Shown: piece by piece, positions 37,847-46,775 of the stretch | Position numbering within the stretch: position 1 is the stretch's first letter | How the letters are laid out: every line of letters begins with the position of its first letter | Assembly: GCA_938003835.1 (NCBI GenBank) | Contig: CALKXJ010000012.1 | Location: 62,001-126,000 of the forward strand | Length of the DNA stretch: 64,000 nucleotides | Source: an uncultured Bryobacteraceae bacterium | GTDB taxonomy: Bacteria; Acidobacteriota; Terriglobia; Bryobacterales; Bryobacteraceae | Direction of reading: 5' to 3' | Notes under the pieces: model-generated | Told to the model about the DNA's origin: nothing | Databases searched by the model: none | The model's input: only the letters and a program-made list of their open reading frames with translations | Program-made: the position numbers and the translations under genes

Positions 37847-39022
37847 GTGACGGCCTGGGTTCTCATCGCGCTGCTGAGCCTGCCGCTGGCACAGTCGCCG
37901 GAGGACGCGCTTCGCCTGACTCATCACCGGGTGACCAACCCGCGCAGCCCGGCGCCGGAGCCCGGTGCGGAGCGCGAAACGATCCCGTCGCTCATCGAAG
38001 GCCTGCGCTCGTCCGAGGACTGGCATCGGAAGCGCCGCCCCGAAATTCTGCGCTATTGGCGCACCATGCTGGGCAAGCTCGAACCCGAGGGGCCGGACAA
38101 GCGCTGGTTCGGCCACATCCGCCGGGTGCGGATCCTCGGCACCGAGGAGCGCCAGGGCTACACCCGGATCCACCTCGAGCTGCCGATGGAGAAGGATTTC
38201 TATCAGCCGCACCTGCTGCTGGTGCCGCGCGGGCAGGGACCGGGACCGTTCCCCGCGGTGATCGCCTGGACCTCCTCGGGGCCGGATTACACCGCTCCGG
38301 AGCAATATTGGGGAAGCTGGCTCGCCGAGCGGGGCTACGTGGTGCTCACCGGCTGGTCGTTCATCCGCAACTACCGGGACGGCACCACAGCACGCAAAGG
38401 AGCGCCCGAGAAGCTGTATGAGCGGTTCGGCCACTGGCTGCCGATCGCCAAGATGGTTCACGACGCTCGGCGCGAATTCGAGTACCTGAAGAGCCGCAAA
38501 GAGGTGGACGCCCGGCGCGTGGGCTTCATCGGTTTCTCGCTCGGCGCCAAGGCGGCGGTCTACATCGCCGCCTTCGCGCCCGAGATCAAGGCCACGGTGG
38601 CGCTCGATCCGCACATCGCCGTCAACGGCGGCACCAACTGGTTCGATCCGTGGTATCTGGACTGGTTGCGGCCGTTCCCGAAGATTCCCACGCCGGAGCG
38701 CACCGTTCTCAGCATGCTGAATCCTGATCCGGCGCGGCCCGGCTTCGAGCACGACCATCACGAGCTGATGGCGCTGGCGGCTCCGCGCGCCTTCCTGCTG
38801 ATCGGCGGCCGCGGCGACTGTGAAGATTGCGGCGGCGACTCCGACGACCGGCAAAGCTGGGGCTACTTCAACCGCGCCAAAGAGGTTTACACGTTGCTCG
38901 GCATTCCGGAACGGATTCAGTTCGTGCTCACCACCGACGGCCACAAGCCCAACGGGCCGGCGATCGATCCGGCCTGGCAGGAGTTCTTCGAGCGCTGGCT
39001 GAAACGCACGCCGCCCGACTGA
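37847..39022 (+). CDS. Exported alpha/beta-hydrolase (esterase-like)
   Basis: A 391-residue protein starting at GTG 37847 with a hydrophobic N-terminus (VLIALLSLPLAQS), probably a signal peptide. The nucleophile elbow is GFIGFSLGAKAAVY (G-x-S-x-G), a candidate acid Asp lies in the C-terminal third, and a His occurs in LTTDGHKPNG. The overall pattern resembles acetyl-xylan-esterase or dienelactone-hydrolase relatives. Substrate unknown. It lies six bases after eno, and 42 bases before the RraA-like gene. Confidence 0.8.
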   Translation: MTAWVLIALLSLPLAQSPEDALRLTHHRVTNPRSPAPEPGAERETIPSLIEGLRSSEDWHRKRRPEILRYWRTMLGKLEPEGPDKRWFGHIRRVRILGTEERQGYTRIHLELPMEKDFYQPHLLLVPRGQGPGPFPAVIAWTSSGPDYTAPEQYWGSWLAERGYVVLTGWSFIRNYRDGTTARKGAPEKLYERFGHWLPIAKMVHDARREFEYLKSRKEVDARRVGFIGFSLGAKAAVYIAAFAPEIKATVALDPHIAVNGGTNWFDPWYLDWLRPFPKIPTPERTVLSMLNPDPARPGFEHDHHELMALAAPRAFLLIGGRGDCEDCGGDSDDRQSWGYFNRAKEVYTLLGIPERIQFVLTTDGHKPNGPAIDPAWQEFFERWLKRTPPD

Positions 39023-39064
39023 GGCGCGCGGGCGGTACGGAGAAAGCGGATAGAATCGGTACCT

Positions 39065-39796
39065 ATGAAACGAAAACTGGTTGCTGCTGCTGTTGCCGTT
39101 GTTCTCGTCGGTGTGCTCGTTTGGGTCCTCACCCAGCAACGCGCCTCCGCGGACCCGATCATCGAAGGCTTCAAACTCGTCGAGGTGGCTTCGGTCGCCG
39201 ATGCGATGGAGCAGCTTTACGGCCAGCGGGCCCACATGTCGCACGACATGCGGCCGCTGTTTCCCACCAAATTCGCCGGTCCGGCCGTGACGGTGCTGCT
39301 CAAGAAAGAGGAGCACAAGGAGGGTCCGCCGGCCTCGCAGGGCATGCTGGACGCCATCGACGCCGCGCCGCCCGGCTCGGTCTACGTGATCGTGCTCGAG
39401 GATGGTCTGGATTTCGCCGGTGTGGGAGGACTGATGGCGACGGCGATGAAGTACCGGGGATTGGCCGGTGCGGTTGTGGACGCCTCGGTGCGCGACACGC
39501 CGCAGATCCGTCGGCTTCAGTTTCCTGTCTACAGCCGCGGCATCGTCCCGTCGACCTCCATCAATCATTACCGTTTTGCCGGCATGAACATTCCGGTCAA
39601 ATGCGCCGGCGTCGAGGTCCGGCCGAACGACATCATCGTGGCGGATGAGGACGGCGTGGCGGTGGTGCCGCGCGAGAAGGCCGCCGAGGTGCTCAAGCGC
39701 GCCCAGGAGCTTGACCACACCGAGCACAGCATGTACCCCTTCATCGAGAAATTCCGCTCCATCAAGGAAGCGGTGGCCAAGTTCGGGCGGATCTGA
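39065..39796 (+). CDS. Membrane-anchored RraA/HMG-aldolase-like protein
   Basis: A 243-residue protein of the RraA (menG-like, 4-hydroxy-4-methyl-2-oxoglutarate aldolase) family: ASVADAMEQLYG, DAIDAAPPGSVYVI, GGLMATAMKYRGLAGAVVDASVRD (the metal-binding Arg-Asp) and VRPNDIIVADEDGVAVVP. The first 25 residues (KLVAAAVAVVLVGVLVWVLT) form a membrane anchor or signal, unlike ordinary RraA proteins. It would act outside the cytoplasm on a keto acid, or as a binding protein. A matching exported HpcH aldolase lies at 22750-23616. Confidence 0.82.
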   Translation: MKRKLVAAAVAVVLVGVLVWVLTQQRASADPIIEGFKLVEVASVADAMEQLYGQRAHMSHDMRPLFPTKFAGPAVTVLLKKEEHKEGPPASQGMLDAIDAAPPGSVYVIVLEDGLDFAGVGGLMATAMKYRGLAGAVVDASVRDTPQIRRLQFPVYSRGIVPSTSINHYRFAGMNIPVKCAGVEVRPNDIIVADEDGVAVVPREKAAEVLKRAQELDHTEHSMYPFIEKFRSIKEAVAKFGRI

Positions 39797-39810
39797 GCGG
39801 GTCTCTGGCG

Positions 39811-39844
39811 AGGGCGGCCTGCCACGTCGCCGGCAGGCCGCCCT
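39811..39844. terminator. Strong bidirectional hairpin between convergent genes
   Basis: AGGGCGGCCTGCC (39811-39823) pairs perfectly with GGCAGGCCGCCCT (39832-39844) across an 8-base loop, a 13-base stem. It is located between the RraA-like gene and the convergent oxidoreductase gene. No T-run follows on either strand, so it is terminator-like rather than a canonical Rho-independent terminator. Confidence 0.6.
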
Positions 39845-39859
39845 GCGGCCATCAACAGG

Positions 39860-41023
39860 CTAAGTCGGCTGCACCTCGGCCAGCTTCACTTTGCGCCCCT
39901 CGTAGAGCGCGATGTTGGCTAGGTGCGGGCCGGCGACGGCGTTCGCGGCGATCTCGACGGTGCAGCTCGGCTGTTTGCGCGTGCGGATCGAGTCGAAGAA
40001 GTTCTGGATGTGAGCCTCGATCGGCACCGGGGCGCGCGCGACGAAGATCGGCTCCGGGTTCTTGTGCCACGGCTCGGCCCAGATCTTGAAGCCCTCCTCG
40101 TCGAGCAGCATCGTTCCCTGATCGCCCATGAAGGTGATCGACCAGCCGTTTTGGTACGCGTTGCAATAATCCAGCGTCCAGGTGGCCAGGAAATCCTTGA
40201 ACTCGAAAACGGCGGAGAAGACGTCAGGGTGCTCGGCGCCTTCCATCTTGGCGACGAAGCCCTGACAGACGGCCGAAATGGGCGGTCCGGAGTTGGTGAA
40301 CCACTGGACGACGTCCATCAGGTGGGTGCCCTGGTCGGTCATGTTGCCGCCGGCGTAATCCTTGAAGACGCGCCAGCTCCGGAAGCGCATCGGCTCGAGG
40401 GCCCGCTTGGGCGCCGGGCCGAGGAAGCGGTCCCAGTCGAGCTTGCCCGGCAGCGGGGAGTTATTAAGCGGCCGCGAGGTGTTCCAGTGCCACTGCGGCT
40501 TCACCATGGTGATGCGCCCGAGCACGCCCTCGTCGATCAGCTTCTTGGCGTAATGGATCACCGGGGCGCTGCGCCGCTGCATGCCGATCTGGACGATGCG
40601 GTCGCTCGAGCGCACGGCCTCCACCATGATCCGGCTTTCCTGAAGCGAATAGGAGAGGGGCTTTTCCGCATAAACATCCTTGCGGGCCTTGAGCGCCGCG
40701 AGCAGCATCGGACAGTGATGGTGATCCGGCCCGGCCAGAATGACGGCGTCGATGCCGGGTTGGGCCAGAAGGTCGTTGTAGTCGACGTAGGTCTTGGCCT
40801 GCGGCGAATCCTGTTTGGCGAGCTCCAGGTACGGCTCATAGACATCGCACAGCGCCACGCACTGCGCCCCGAGCTCCTGAAACTTGCGGTTCAGGTAACG
40901 GCCCCGGCCGCCCGTGGCGATGACGCCGTAGGTGAGGCGGTCATTGGCGCCCCAGGCTTTGCGGGGCACGAACATCGGCGCGGCGGCCAGCGATGCAAGA
41001 AATCTCCTGCGGTTCGATTCCAT
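39860..41023 (-). CDS. Tat-exported Gfo/Idh/MocA-family oxidoreductase
   Basis: A 387-residue NAD(P)-dependent oxidoreductase with an N-terminal twin-arginine signal (SNRRRFLASLAAAPMFV). The Rossmann start YGVIATGGRGRYLNRKF, the DAVILAGPDHHH segment, the catalytic dipeptide in YAEKPLS and the substrate-side GGNMTDQGTHLMDVVQWF are typical. Export by Tat implies folding with bound cofactor in the cytoplasm. AAGGAG lies six bases before the ATG. Members of this group often oxidise or rearrange sugars or inositols. Confidence about the substrate is low. Confidence 0.9.
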   Translation of the reverse strand: MESNRRRFLASLAAAPMFVPRKAWGANDRLTYGVIATGGRGRYLNRKFQELGAQCVALCDVYEPYLELAKQDSPQAKTYVDYNDLLAQPGIDAVILAGPDHHHCPMLLAALKARKDVYAEKPLSYSLQESRIMVEAVRSSDRIVQIGMQRRSAPVIHYAKKLIDEGVLGRITMVKPQWHWNTSRPLNNSPLPGKLDWDRFLGPAPKRALEPMRFRSWRVFKDYAGGNMTDQGTHLMDVVQWFTNSGPPISAVCQGFVAKMEGAEHPDVFSAVFEFKDFLATWTLDYCNAYQNGWSITFMGDQGTMLLDEEGFKIWAEPWHKNPEPIFVARAPVPIEAHIQNFFDSIRTRKQPSCTVEIAANAVAGPHLANIALYEGRKVKLAEVQPT

Positions 41024-41079
41024 GGCGGACTCCTTCGGTCTCGATTGCCTGTCATTATAGCCCGCCGCTGGTGCGGCGG

Positions 41080-41766
41080 TCACTTCCGGGCGATGATGAT
41101 GCGCGAGGGATAGCCGATCTGGCGGACGTCGCGCTCGCGTTCAATCCGGAAGTGGCGCGCCAGGATCAGGTGGCGGAGAGTCCCGTCGAGCTGGCGTCCC
41201 CACATGGCGGGCGCTAGTCGGCCGAGCAAGCGGTAGAGCCGGTCGAAAAGGGCGCCATCCTGGCCGATAAGCACCAGCGCAAGCGTGCCGCCGGGACGGA
41301 GCACCCGATGGAATTCCGCAAGCGTCCGCTCGATGTCCTCGGGGGCGAGCAACTCGAACAGATAGCAGCAGACCAGCGCGTCAAAACAGCGGTCCGGGAA
41401 GGGCATGAAGCGGGCATCGACGGCGTGGGTCTGTGCCTGCGCATCGGGGAAGGCGCGCCGGATGCGCTGGAGCGTCTTGGCGGCCATGGCCCGCGACAGG
41501 TCCAGCCCCAGCGTTTTGCCGCTCGGATTCAGACGCACCAGGCGGCGGAACATTTCGCCCGAGCCGGTGGCCACCTCGAGAATCGACATCCCGTCGCGCA
41601 GCCCGGCCTCCTCCAGCGCGCACCGGTGGGCGCGAGAGTGAAACAGGTGGGTGGAGAGCGGGTAAACCAGGGCCAGGCGGTCATAGATCCGCCGCGTCTG
41701 GTCGGCGAAAGTCCGCGGCATGCGGTTCAGACGGTATCCGAGCAGGGGGAATTCGGCGTTGCTCAA
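41080..41766 (-). CDS. SAM-dependent class I methyltransferase
   Basis: About 228 residues. Motif I is SILEVATGSGEMFRRL, post-I GLDLSRAMAA, motif II FDALVCCYLFELLAPEDIER, then HRVLRPGGTLALVL, as in the UbiE/MenG-type family. The TTG at 41766 is favoured because AAGGAG lies eight bases before it; a GTG at 41775 sits directly after that Shine-Dalgarno sequence. The methyl acceptor is unknown; menaquinone-pathway methylation is possible but not supported by neighbours. It precedes the LytS-like kinase on the other side of a 28-base gap. Confidence 0.83.
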   Translation of the reverse strand: MSNAEFPLLGYRLNRMPRTFADQTRRIYDRLALVYPLSTHLFHSRAHRCALEEAGLRDGMSILEVATGSGEMFRRLVRLNPSGKTLGLDLSRAMAAKTLQRIRRAFPDAQAQTHAVDARFMPFPDRCFDALVCCYLFELLAPEDIERTLAEFHRVLRPGGTLALVLIGQDGALFDRLYRLLGRLAPAMWGRQLDGTLRHLILARHFRIERERDVRQIGYPSRIIIARK

Positions 41767-41794
41767 GCAGAACACTCCTTGACACAGACGAGTC

Positions 41795-43111
41795 TCAAGA
41801 GACGGCGGCGACGCTCGAGTGCAGGGGAGGAATCTCGATGCCCGTCCGGGTACCCTCGCCGGGCTTGCTGTCGATCCACATCCGGTAATCGTTTCCGAAA
41901 ATGACTTTCAAGCGTTCATTCACGTTGCTGATTCCGATCCCCTGCTCAAACAACTTCGCCATCGCCGACTCCGGGATGCCGACGCCGTCATCCTCGACGA
42001 CCAGATGAAGGCGGCCGGCCTCCAGATAGCTGCGAATTCGAATCATACCGCCATTGACCTTGCCGCTCAAACCGTGCTTGAGACTGTTTTCGACCAGCGG
42101 CTGCAACAGCATGCTGGGCACCAGCAGGTCGAGCGTCTCCGGGTCGACCTCGCGGACAAAGCGGAGGCTGTCGCCGAAGCGAACCATCTCGATGGAGAGA
42201 TAATCCTCGATGAAGGCCAGCTCCTCGCGCAACGGGCTGAAGGTGTCCTGCTTGCGCAGCAGCTTGCGCAGGATCTTGGCCAGCTTGAGGATGACGGCGC
42301 GCGCCTGTTCCGGATCGATGCGGATCAGCGAAGAGACCGAGTTGAGCGTGTTGAACAGGAAATGCGGGTTGATTTGGCTGGTGAGCGCGGCCAGGCGCGC
42401 TTCGGTGAGCAGCCGCTGCTGCGCCTCCAGCTTCTGCTCGGTGCGGGTGTTGTTCCAGATTTTCAGCGGCAGCGTGACCGAAAAGAGCGTGATCAGGTAG
42501 ACGCCCACGCGGCTGAACGGATGCGGGTTGTCCCACTGCGGGTGGAGATGGAACAGCGCCTGCGGCCCGAAGACCGTCGCCAGGCTGAAGCGCAGGAATT
42601 CGGCGAACAGAATGGTGAGCAGAAAGAACAGGTGGAAGGCCGTGCGCCGGTGATCCCTCCAGCGGCGGAACAGTCGCCAGAGGCTCAGATCGAGCAGGGG
42701 CGAGAAGCGCCAGACCTCCTCGGGCTCCGGCGCGCAGTCGCGCAGCAGGCCGCCCAGCACGCCCACGGCGGCAAACAGCGGCATGGAGAGATACTCGCCG
42801 TTGAGCATGGCGGGCAGCGAAATCAGAACGCCGGCCGTCAGCCCGGAGACATAGCCGCCGATGACGCCGGCGAGCAGGCTTCCCTCCAGACCGAGGTCCA
42901 CCGCGCGGTAGGTCTTTGTCAGCACGCGCGTGCCCACGCCCGCGGCGAAAATTGCCGCCAGACCGAGCGCGAGCTTCAGCCGCTGCTCGAGCGTGCGCTC
43001 CTCGCGCATCAGGATCCGCTGGAAGGCGGAGAAGCGGACCATGATGCTGGCGAGCGAAGCCGCCACGGCCAGCTTCACCAGCAGCACGATCCAGTGTTGC
43101 TCGGCATACAT
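41795..43111 (-). CDS. LytS-like sensor histidine kinase
   Basis: A 438-residue membrane kinase. The N-terminal half has about six hydrophobic helices with the pattern GVIGGYVSGLTAGVLISLPA, matching the 5TM-LytS sensor region. The phosphoacceptor motif LTSQINPHFLFNTLNSVSSL is followed by MLLQPLVENSLKHGL and the ATP-binding VVEDDGVGIPESAM and GIGISNVNERL. Such kinases pair with LytTR response regulators and respond to envelope or small-molecule signals. None is adjacent here. It is divergent from ribA, sharing a short AT-rich promoter region. Confidence 0.9.
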   Translation of the reverse strand: MYAEQHWIVLLVKLAVAASLASIMVRFSAFQRILMREERTLEQRLKLALGLAAIFAAGVGTRVLTKTYRAVDLGLEGSLLAGVIGGYVSGLTAGVLISLPAMLNGEYLSMPLFAAVGVLGGLLRDCAPEPEEVWRFSPLLDLSLWRLFRRWRDHRRTAFHLFFLLTILFAEFLRFSLATVFGPQALFHLHPQWDNPHPFSRVGVYLITLFSVTLPLKIWNNTRTEQKLEAQQRLLTEARLAALTSQINPHFLFNTLNSVSSLIRIDPEQARAVILKLAKILRKLLRKQDTFSPLREELAFIEDYLSIEMVRFGDSLRFVREVDPETLDLLVPSMLLQPLVENSLKHGLSGKVNGGMIRIRSYLEAGRLHLVVEDDGVGIPESAMAKLFEQGIGISNVNERLKVIFGNDYRMWIDSKPGEGTRTGIEIPPLHSSVAAVS

Positions 43112-43125
43112 GCGGGCTTGCCGAT

Positions 43126-43135
43126 CATTATAATG
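43126..43135. promoter_or_regulatory. Palindromic TATAAT between lytS-like and ribA
   Basis: The perfect palindrome CATTATAATG (43126-43135) contains TATAAT on both strands, so it could form overlapping -10 elements of two divergent promoters. Good -35 hexamers at the usual distance were not seen on either side. The lytS-like start is only 15 bases away. Confidence 0.35.
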
Positions 43136-43170
43136 AAGAGTTAGATTGCGGCATCCCGTGCCGCACCCTG

Positions 43171-43791
43171 ATGATGGCCGCGGGTCAGGAGCTCGAAATC
43201 CGGAAGGTGGCGGAGGCGGACTTCCCCAGCCGCTTCGGGCACTTCCGCATCTACGGCTTTGAAGGGCGTAACGGAGAAGCCACCGACGAAGCCGTGGTGC
43301 TCCGCATGGGGGAGCTCGGCGGCGAGCCGGCGCCGCTGGTGCGCATCCATTCGCAATGCCTCACCGGCGACGTCTTTCACAGCCTGCGCTGCGACTGTCG
43401 TGCGCAGCTCGAGCTGTCGCTGGCCATGATCGCCGACGAGCGCCGCGGCCTGCTCATCTACGAGCACAAGGAAGGCCGGGGCATCGGGCTGCTCAACAAG
43501 CTCCGCGCTTACGCCTTGCAGGATGAGGGCGCCGATACCGTCGAGGCCAACGAGATCCTCGGGTTCGAAGCCGACCTGCGCGACTACAGCCTGCCGGCGG
43601 AGATCCTGCGCCACTTCGGCGTCAGGAAGGTTCGCCTGATCTCGAACAACCCGGACAAGATCCGCGCTCTCGAGCGGGCCGGCATCGAAGTGGTGGAACG
43701 GATTCCCTGCCAGGTGCCCCTCACGGCAACCGCCGGCGAATACCTGCGCACCAAGAAAGAAAAGATGGGGCACCTGCTTGAGGGCTTTTAG
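43171..43791 (+). CDS. ribA: GTP cyclohydrolase II
   Basis: A 206-residue stand-alone RibA. The zinc cysteines lie in RIHSQCLTGDVFHSLRCDC, the GTP-binding and catalytic loop is YEHKEGRGIGLLNKLRAYAL, and RLISNNPDKIRALERAGIEV closes the domain. It catalyses the first step of riboflavin synthesis. It lacks the fused RibB (DHBP synthase) domain common elsewhere. No other riboflavin gene is next to it, and no FMN riboswitch is visible in the short leader. The ATG pair at 43171/43174 gives a one-residue uncertainty. Confidence 0.93.
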   Translation: MMAAGQELEIRKVAEADFPSRFGHFRIYGFEGRNGEATDEAVVLRMGELGGEPAPLVRIHSQCLTGDVFHSLRCDCRAQLELSLAMIADERRGLLIYEHKEGRGIGLLNKLRAYALQDEGADTVEANEILGFEADLRDYSLPAEILRHFGVRKVRLISNNPDKIRALERAGIEVVERIPCQVPLTATAGEYLRTKKEKMGHLLEGF

Positions 43792-43831
43792 CGGGCCTCC
43801 GGCCGGACGCGGTTCCGCCGTTGTTGCCGGG

Positions 43832-43854
43832 CAGGCCGCCTTGATCCCGGCCTG
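43832..43854 (+). repeat. Hairpin downstream of ribA
   Basis: CAGGCCG (43832-43838) pairs with CGGCCTG (43848-43854) across a 9-base loop, followed by six As. A + strand terminator would need Ts, so its role is unclear. The left arm shares the 11-mer GGCAGGCCGCC with the right arm of the hairpin at 39832-39844. Confidence 0.35.
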
Positions 43855-43913
43855 AAAAAACCGCCCCGCGTCGCGGTGCGATAAGATAGCTCACCCGGAA
43901 AGCGAGGAGACCG

Positions 43914-46433
43914 ATGTCCGCCTCCGCACTGCTTGCGATTGCGTGCTGGGCGACGTGCCTGGCGGCGGCCCCGATCGAGCTGGTTCGCGACGGCCGCTCC
44001 GACTACAAGATCGTGCTCGGCAGGGCCGCCTCACCGAGCGAGCGGCACGCCGCCGAGGAGTTACAGGCGCATCTCGAACAGATGACCGGCGCCCGGCTGC
44101 CCATTGTCGTTGAGGAAAGCGGCGGACATCTCATACTGGTGGGCAATTCCGGCGTGACGGACCGGCTGGGCCTGACCGTCCCGGAGAAGCAGGTCGGCGC
44201 CGAGGGCTTCCGGTTGCGAACCTCGGGCGCGCACCTGGTGATCGCCGGAGGGCGCCTTCGCGGCACTCTCTACGGCGTCTACACCTTCCTCGAGAAGCTC
44301 GGCTGCCGCTGGTTCACCGCCGAGGTCAGCCGCATCCCGCGCCTCGCCACGCTGCGCGTCGATCCGATCGATGAGATTGAGCGGCCCGCCTTTGAATACC
44401 GCGAGCCGTTCTTCACCGAGGCCTTCGATGCCGACTGGGCGGCGCGGAACAAGGTGAACGGCAACGCCATGCGGCTCGATGAACGCCGCGGCGGCAAGGT
44501 CAGTTACTATCCTTTCGTCCACTCGTTTTACCAGTTGATTCCTCCGGAGGAGTATTTCGCCGAACACCCCGAGTATTTTTCGCTCATCGACGGCAAGCGG
44601 CGCCACGAGCGAGGCCAGCTCTGCCTGAGCAACCCCGAAGTGGTGAAATTGGGGACTCGCCGGCTGTTTCGCTGGATCGAGGAGCATCCGGAAGCGACCA
44701 TCTACTCGGTCTCGCAGAACGACTGGGAGGGCTGGTGCGAGTGCGACCGTTGCCGGCGGGTCGAACAGGAAGAGGGCGGGGCGCATTCCGGGCCCGTTCT
44801 GCGCTTCGTCAACGCGCTGGCCGCGGAGGTGGAAAAACGTTATCCGGACAAGCTCATCGACACGCTGGCCTACTGGTACACGGAGACGCCCCCGGCCAGA
44901 GTGCGCCCGAGGAGAAACGTGCGCGTGCGGCTGTGTCCCATCGGAGTCTGCCAGGCCCACCCGTACGAGCGCTGCCCGATGAGCGCCTACTTCATGAAAA
45001 ACCTCCGGGCATGGTCAAAGATTACGTCGCAACTCTACATCTGGCACTACAACACCAACTTCTCGCATTACCTGGTTCCCTTCCCGGATTTCGACGAGCT
45101 GGCCGCCGACATCCCCATGTACCGCCGGCACGGCGTAGTGGGCCTGTTTCTTGAAGGAGCGTATCCGAAAGGGGGCGGCGGCGAGAACGCCGAACTTCGC
45201 TCTTACGTCATGGCGCGCCTGCTCTGGGACACGCGCGCCGATGCCGAGGCGGCGGTGACGGAGTTCCTCGAGGGCGTCTACGGCAAAGCGGCGCCTCTCC
45301 TGCGCGACTACCTGGAACTCATGCACCGCCAGGTGCGCGAGCCGCCCCGCGGCGCCGGAAGGCATTTGTGGATCTTCGGCGTGCCGGACTATAGCCCGGA
45401 CTTCGCGGATCAGGCCCGCGCCCTGTTCGAGCGCGCGCTGGCCGCCGCCGACGATGAGGCCGTGCGCAACCGCGTGCGGAAAGCGGCGCTCTCGATCGAT
45501 TACCTCGAGCTGCTAGGCGCCAAGGAGTTCCGGCTCACCGGCGCCGTGTATGCGCCGGCCGATCTCGCGGCCTTGCGGCGCCGGTTCGAAAGCCTCATGA
45601 CGGAGTTGCGGCGCTTCGGCATCACCAGCATCCGCGAAGGCGTCGACCTGGCCGGCGACGAGGAGGAGTTCCGGAACCGGATCCGGCCCTACCCGGTCCT
45701 GAGACTCGAAAGCGAGGCGCTGGCGGCCGACCTTGTTGCGGAGCTTGGCGGCCGCCTGATCCGTGTGGTCGAGCGGGCCAGCGGACGGGACTGGCTGCGG
45801 CGTCCCCATCCTGGGGAACGCGGCTACCCGGACGTGGCGGGGCTTGGCGTCTTCCTCTACCCGAACTGGCATTCGCGAAGTCGCCTGGATGTTCGCTTCG
45901 ATGAAGTCGTCGAGCGAGCCGGCGAGGTCCGGCTGGCGGGCCGGGCGGCGAACGGGCTCCGCGTCGAGCACCGGGTGCGGCTGTTGGCGTCACGCCCGGG
46001 TCTCGAAACCGAGACGGTGGTCGAGAACGCCACGGGAAGCCCCGTCGAGGCGGCGCTGGTCTGGCGGGCCGACACGGATCCCGGCGGCGACTATCCACAG
46101 TTGGGCGTCCGCTTCCGGCGCCGGGACGGCAGCGGAGTCGAGCGCCTGCTCTGGCGGCCGGGCGAGCCCCCCTGGGGCTCGGAGGCGCACACGGGCGAAC
46201 GCCTGCCCGACGGGGCATGGGCTTTGTATCGCGGGGGCGATTCCCTCGCGGGTTTGCGCTTTTCGACAGACCAGGTGGCCCGGACGTACCTGAGCTGGAC
46301 GATGCGGGCGCAGCCGCGCGTCGTCCTGGAGTTATGGTCAGCGGAGCGTCGCCTGGCTCCCGGCGAGCGAATCGAGATGCGGGCTTTTTGGGGCCGGGAG
46401 GCGTTGCCTTCGCCGGGCGGCGGGGCAGAGTAA
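43914..46433 (+). CDS. Secreted DUF4838 protein (GH67-N-like start)
   Basis: An 839-residue protein with a signal peptide (about 1-18). Residues about 20-130 resemble the alpha-glucuronidase N-terminal domain (HAAEELQAHLEQMTGARLPI, GVYTFLEKLGCRWF). The central DUF4838 domain has SQNDWEGWCECDRCRR, LIDTLAYWYTETPPA, and LYIWHYNTNFSHY; a C-terminal beta region follows. DUF4838 proteins occur in polysaccharide-degradation clusters and are expected glycoside hydrolases, but the catalytic residues are not agreed on. GAGGAG lies upstream of the ATG. Confidence 0.85.
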   Translation: MSASALLAIACWATCLAAAPIELVRDGRSDYKIVLGRAASPSERHAAEELQAHLEQMTGARLPIVVEESGGHLILVGNSGVTDRLGLTVPEKQVGAEGFRLRTSGAHLVIAGGRLRGTLYGVYTFLEKLGCRWFTAEVSRIPRLATLRVDPIDEIERPAFEYREPFFTEAFDADWAARNKVNGNAMRLDERRGGKVSYYPFVHSFYQLIPPEEYFAEHPEYFSLIDGKRRHERGQLCLSNPEVVKLGTRRLFRWIEEHPEATIYSVSQNDWEGWCECDRCRRVEQEEGGAHSGPVLRFVNALAAEVEKRYPDKLIDTLAYWYTETPPARVRPRRNVRVRLCPIGVCQAHPYERCPMSAYFMKNLRAWSKITSQLYIWHYNTNFSHYLVPFPDFDELAADIPMYRRHGVVGLFLEGAYPKGGGGENAELRSYVMARLLWDTRADAEAAVTEFLEGVYGKAAPLLRDYLELMHRQVREPPRGAGRHLWIFGVPDYSPDFADQARALFERALAAADDEAVRNRVRKAALSIDYLELLGAKEFRLTGAVYAPADLAALRRRFESLMTELRRFGITSIREGVDLAGDEEEFRNRIRPYPVLRLESEALAADLVAELGGRLIRVVERASGRDWLRRPHPGERGYPDVAGLGVFLYPNWHSRSRLDVRFDEVVERAGEVRLAGRAANGLRVEHRVRLLASRPGLETETVVENATGSPVEAALVWRADTDPGGDYPQLGVRFRRRDGSGVERLLWRPGEPPWGSEAHTGERLPDGAWALYRGGDSLAGLRFSTDQVARTYLSWTMRAQPRVVLELWSAERRLAPGERIEMRAFWGREALPSPGGGAE

Positions 46434-46446
46434 TTCCCGGTGCGGC

Positions 46447-46761
46447 TCAGGGCCTCTTCGGAGCGCCCGCGGCCGGAGCGTCCGGGTAGAAAAGGTCTGC
46501 GGTGCCCGGCTTCCGAAGCTTCAGGCGCTCGCGGATCCTGAGGTCGAGCTCCTCGGGGTTGTGCCGCAGCAGCCGGACGCGTTCGCGACGGCGTTCGATG
46601 TCGCGGGTCAGCTCGGCCAACTGCCGGCGTTTCTCCGCGATGAGCTGCTGTTTCTGCCGGAGAGCGGGCAGGCCGCGGGGTCCGGTGGCCAGCAAGACCA
46701 GGTAGAGGCCGGCAAGGGCGGTCACCACCGTCCAGCCGAGCAGTTTCCAGATCGGACGCAT
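46447..46761 (-). CDS. FtsB/DivIC-like septum protein
   Basis: A 104-residue protein: short cytoplasmic start, one transmembrane helix (LGWTVVTALAGLYLVLLATG, about 8-27), a coiled coil (LRQKQQLIAEKRRQLAELTR through the RRRERVRLL part), and the FtsB-like motif LLRHNPEELDLRIRERLKLRKPGT. It would localise to the divisome and link FtsL and FtsQ-type partners. It is often found beside eno, but here the eno gene is 10 kb away. It is convergent with the DUF4838 gene and divergent from cutA. Confidence 0.85.
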   Translation of the reverse strand: MRPIWKLLGWTVVTALAGLYLVLLATGPRGLPALRQKQQLIAEKRRQLAELTRDIERRRERVRLLRHNPEELDLRIRERLKLRKPGTADLFYPDAPAAGAPKRP

Positions 46762-46775
46762 GGCGGCGTTTTAAC

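Noticed and set aside
43792-43913. FMN or other riboswitch near ribA
   Set aside because: The region lies downstream, and the upstream leader of ribA is too short and lacks conserved FMN-element sequence.
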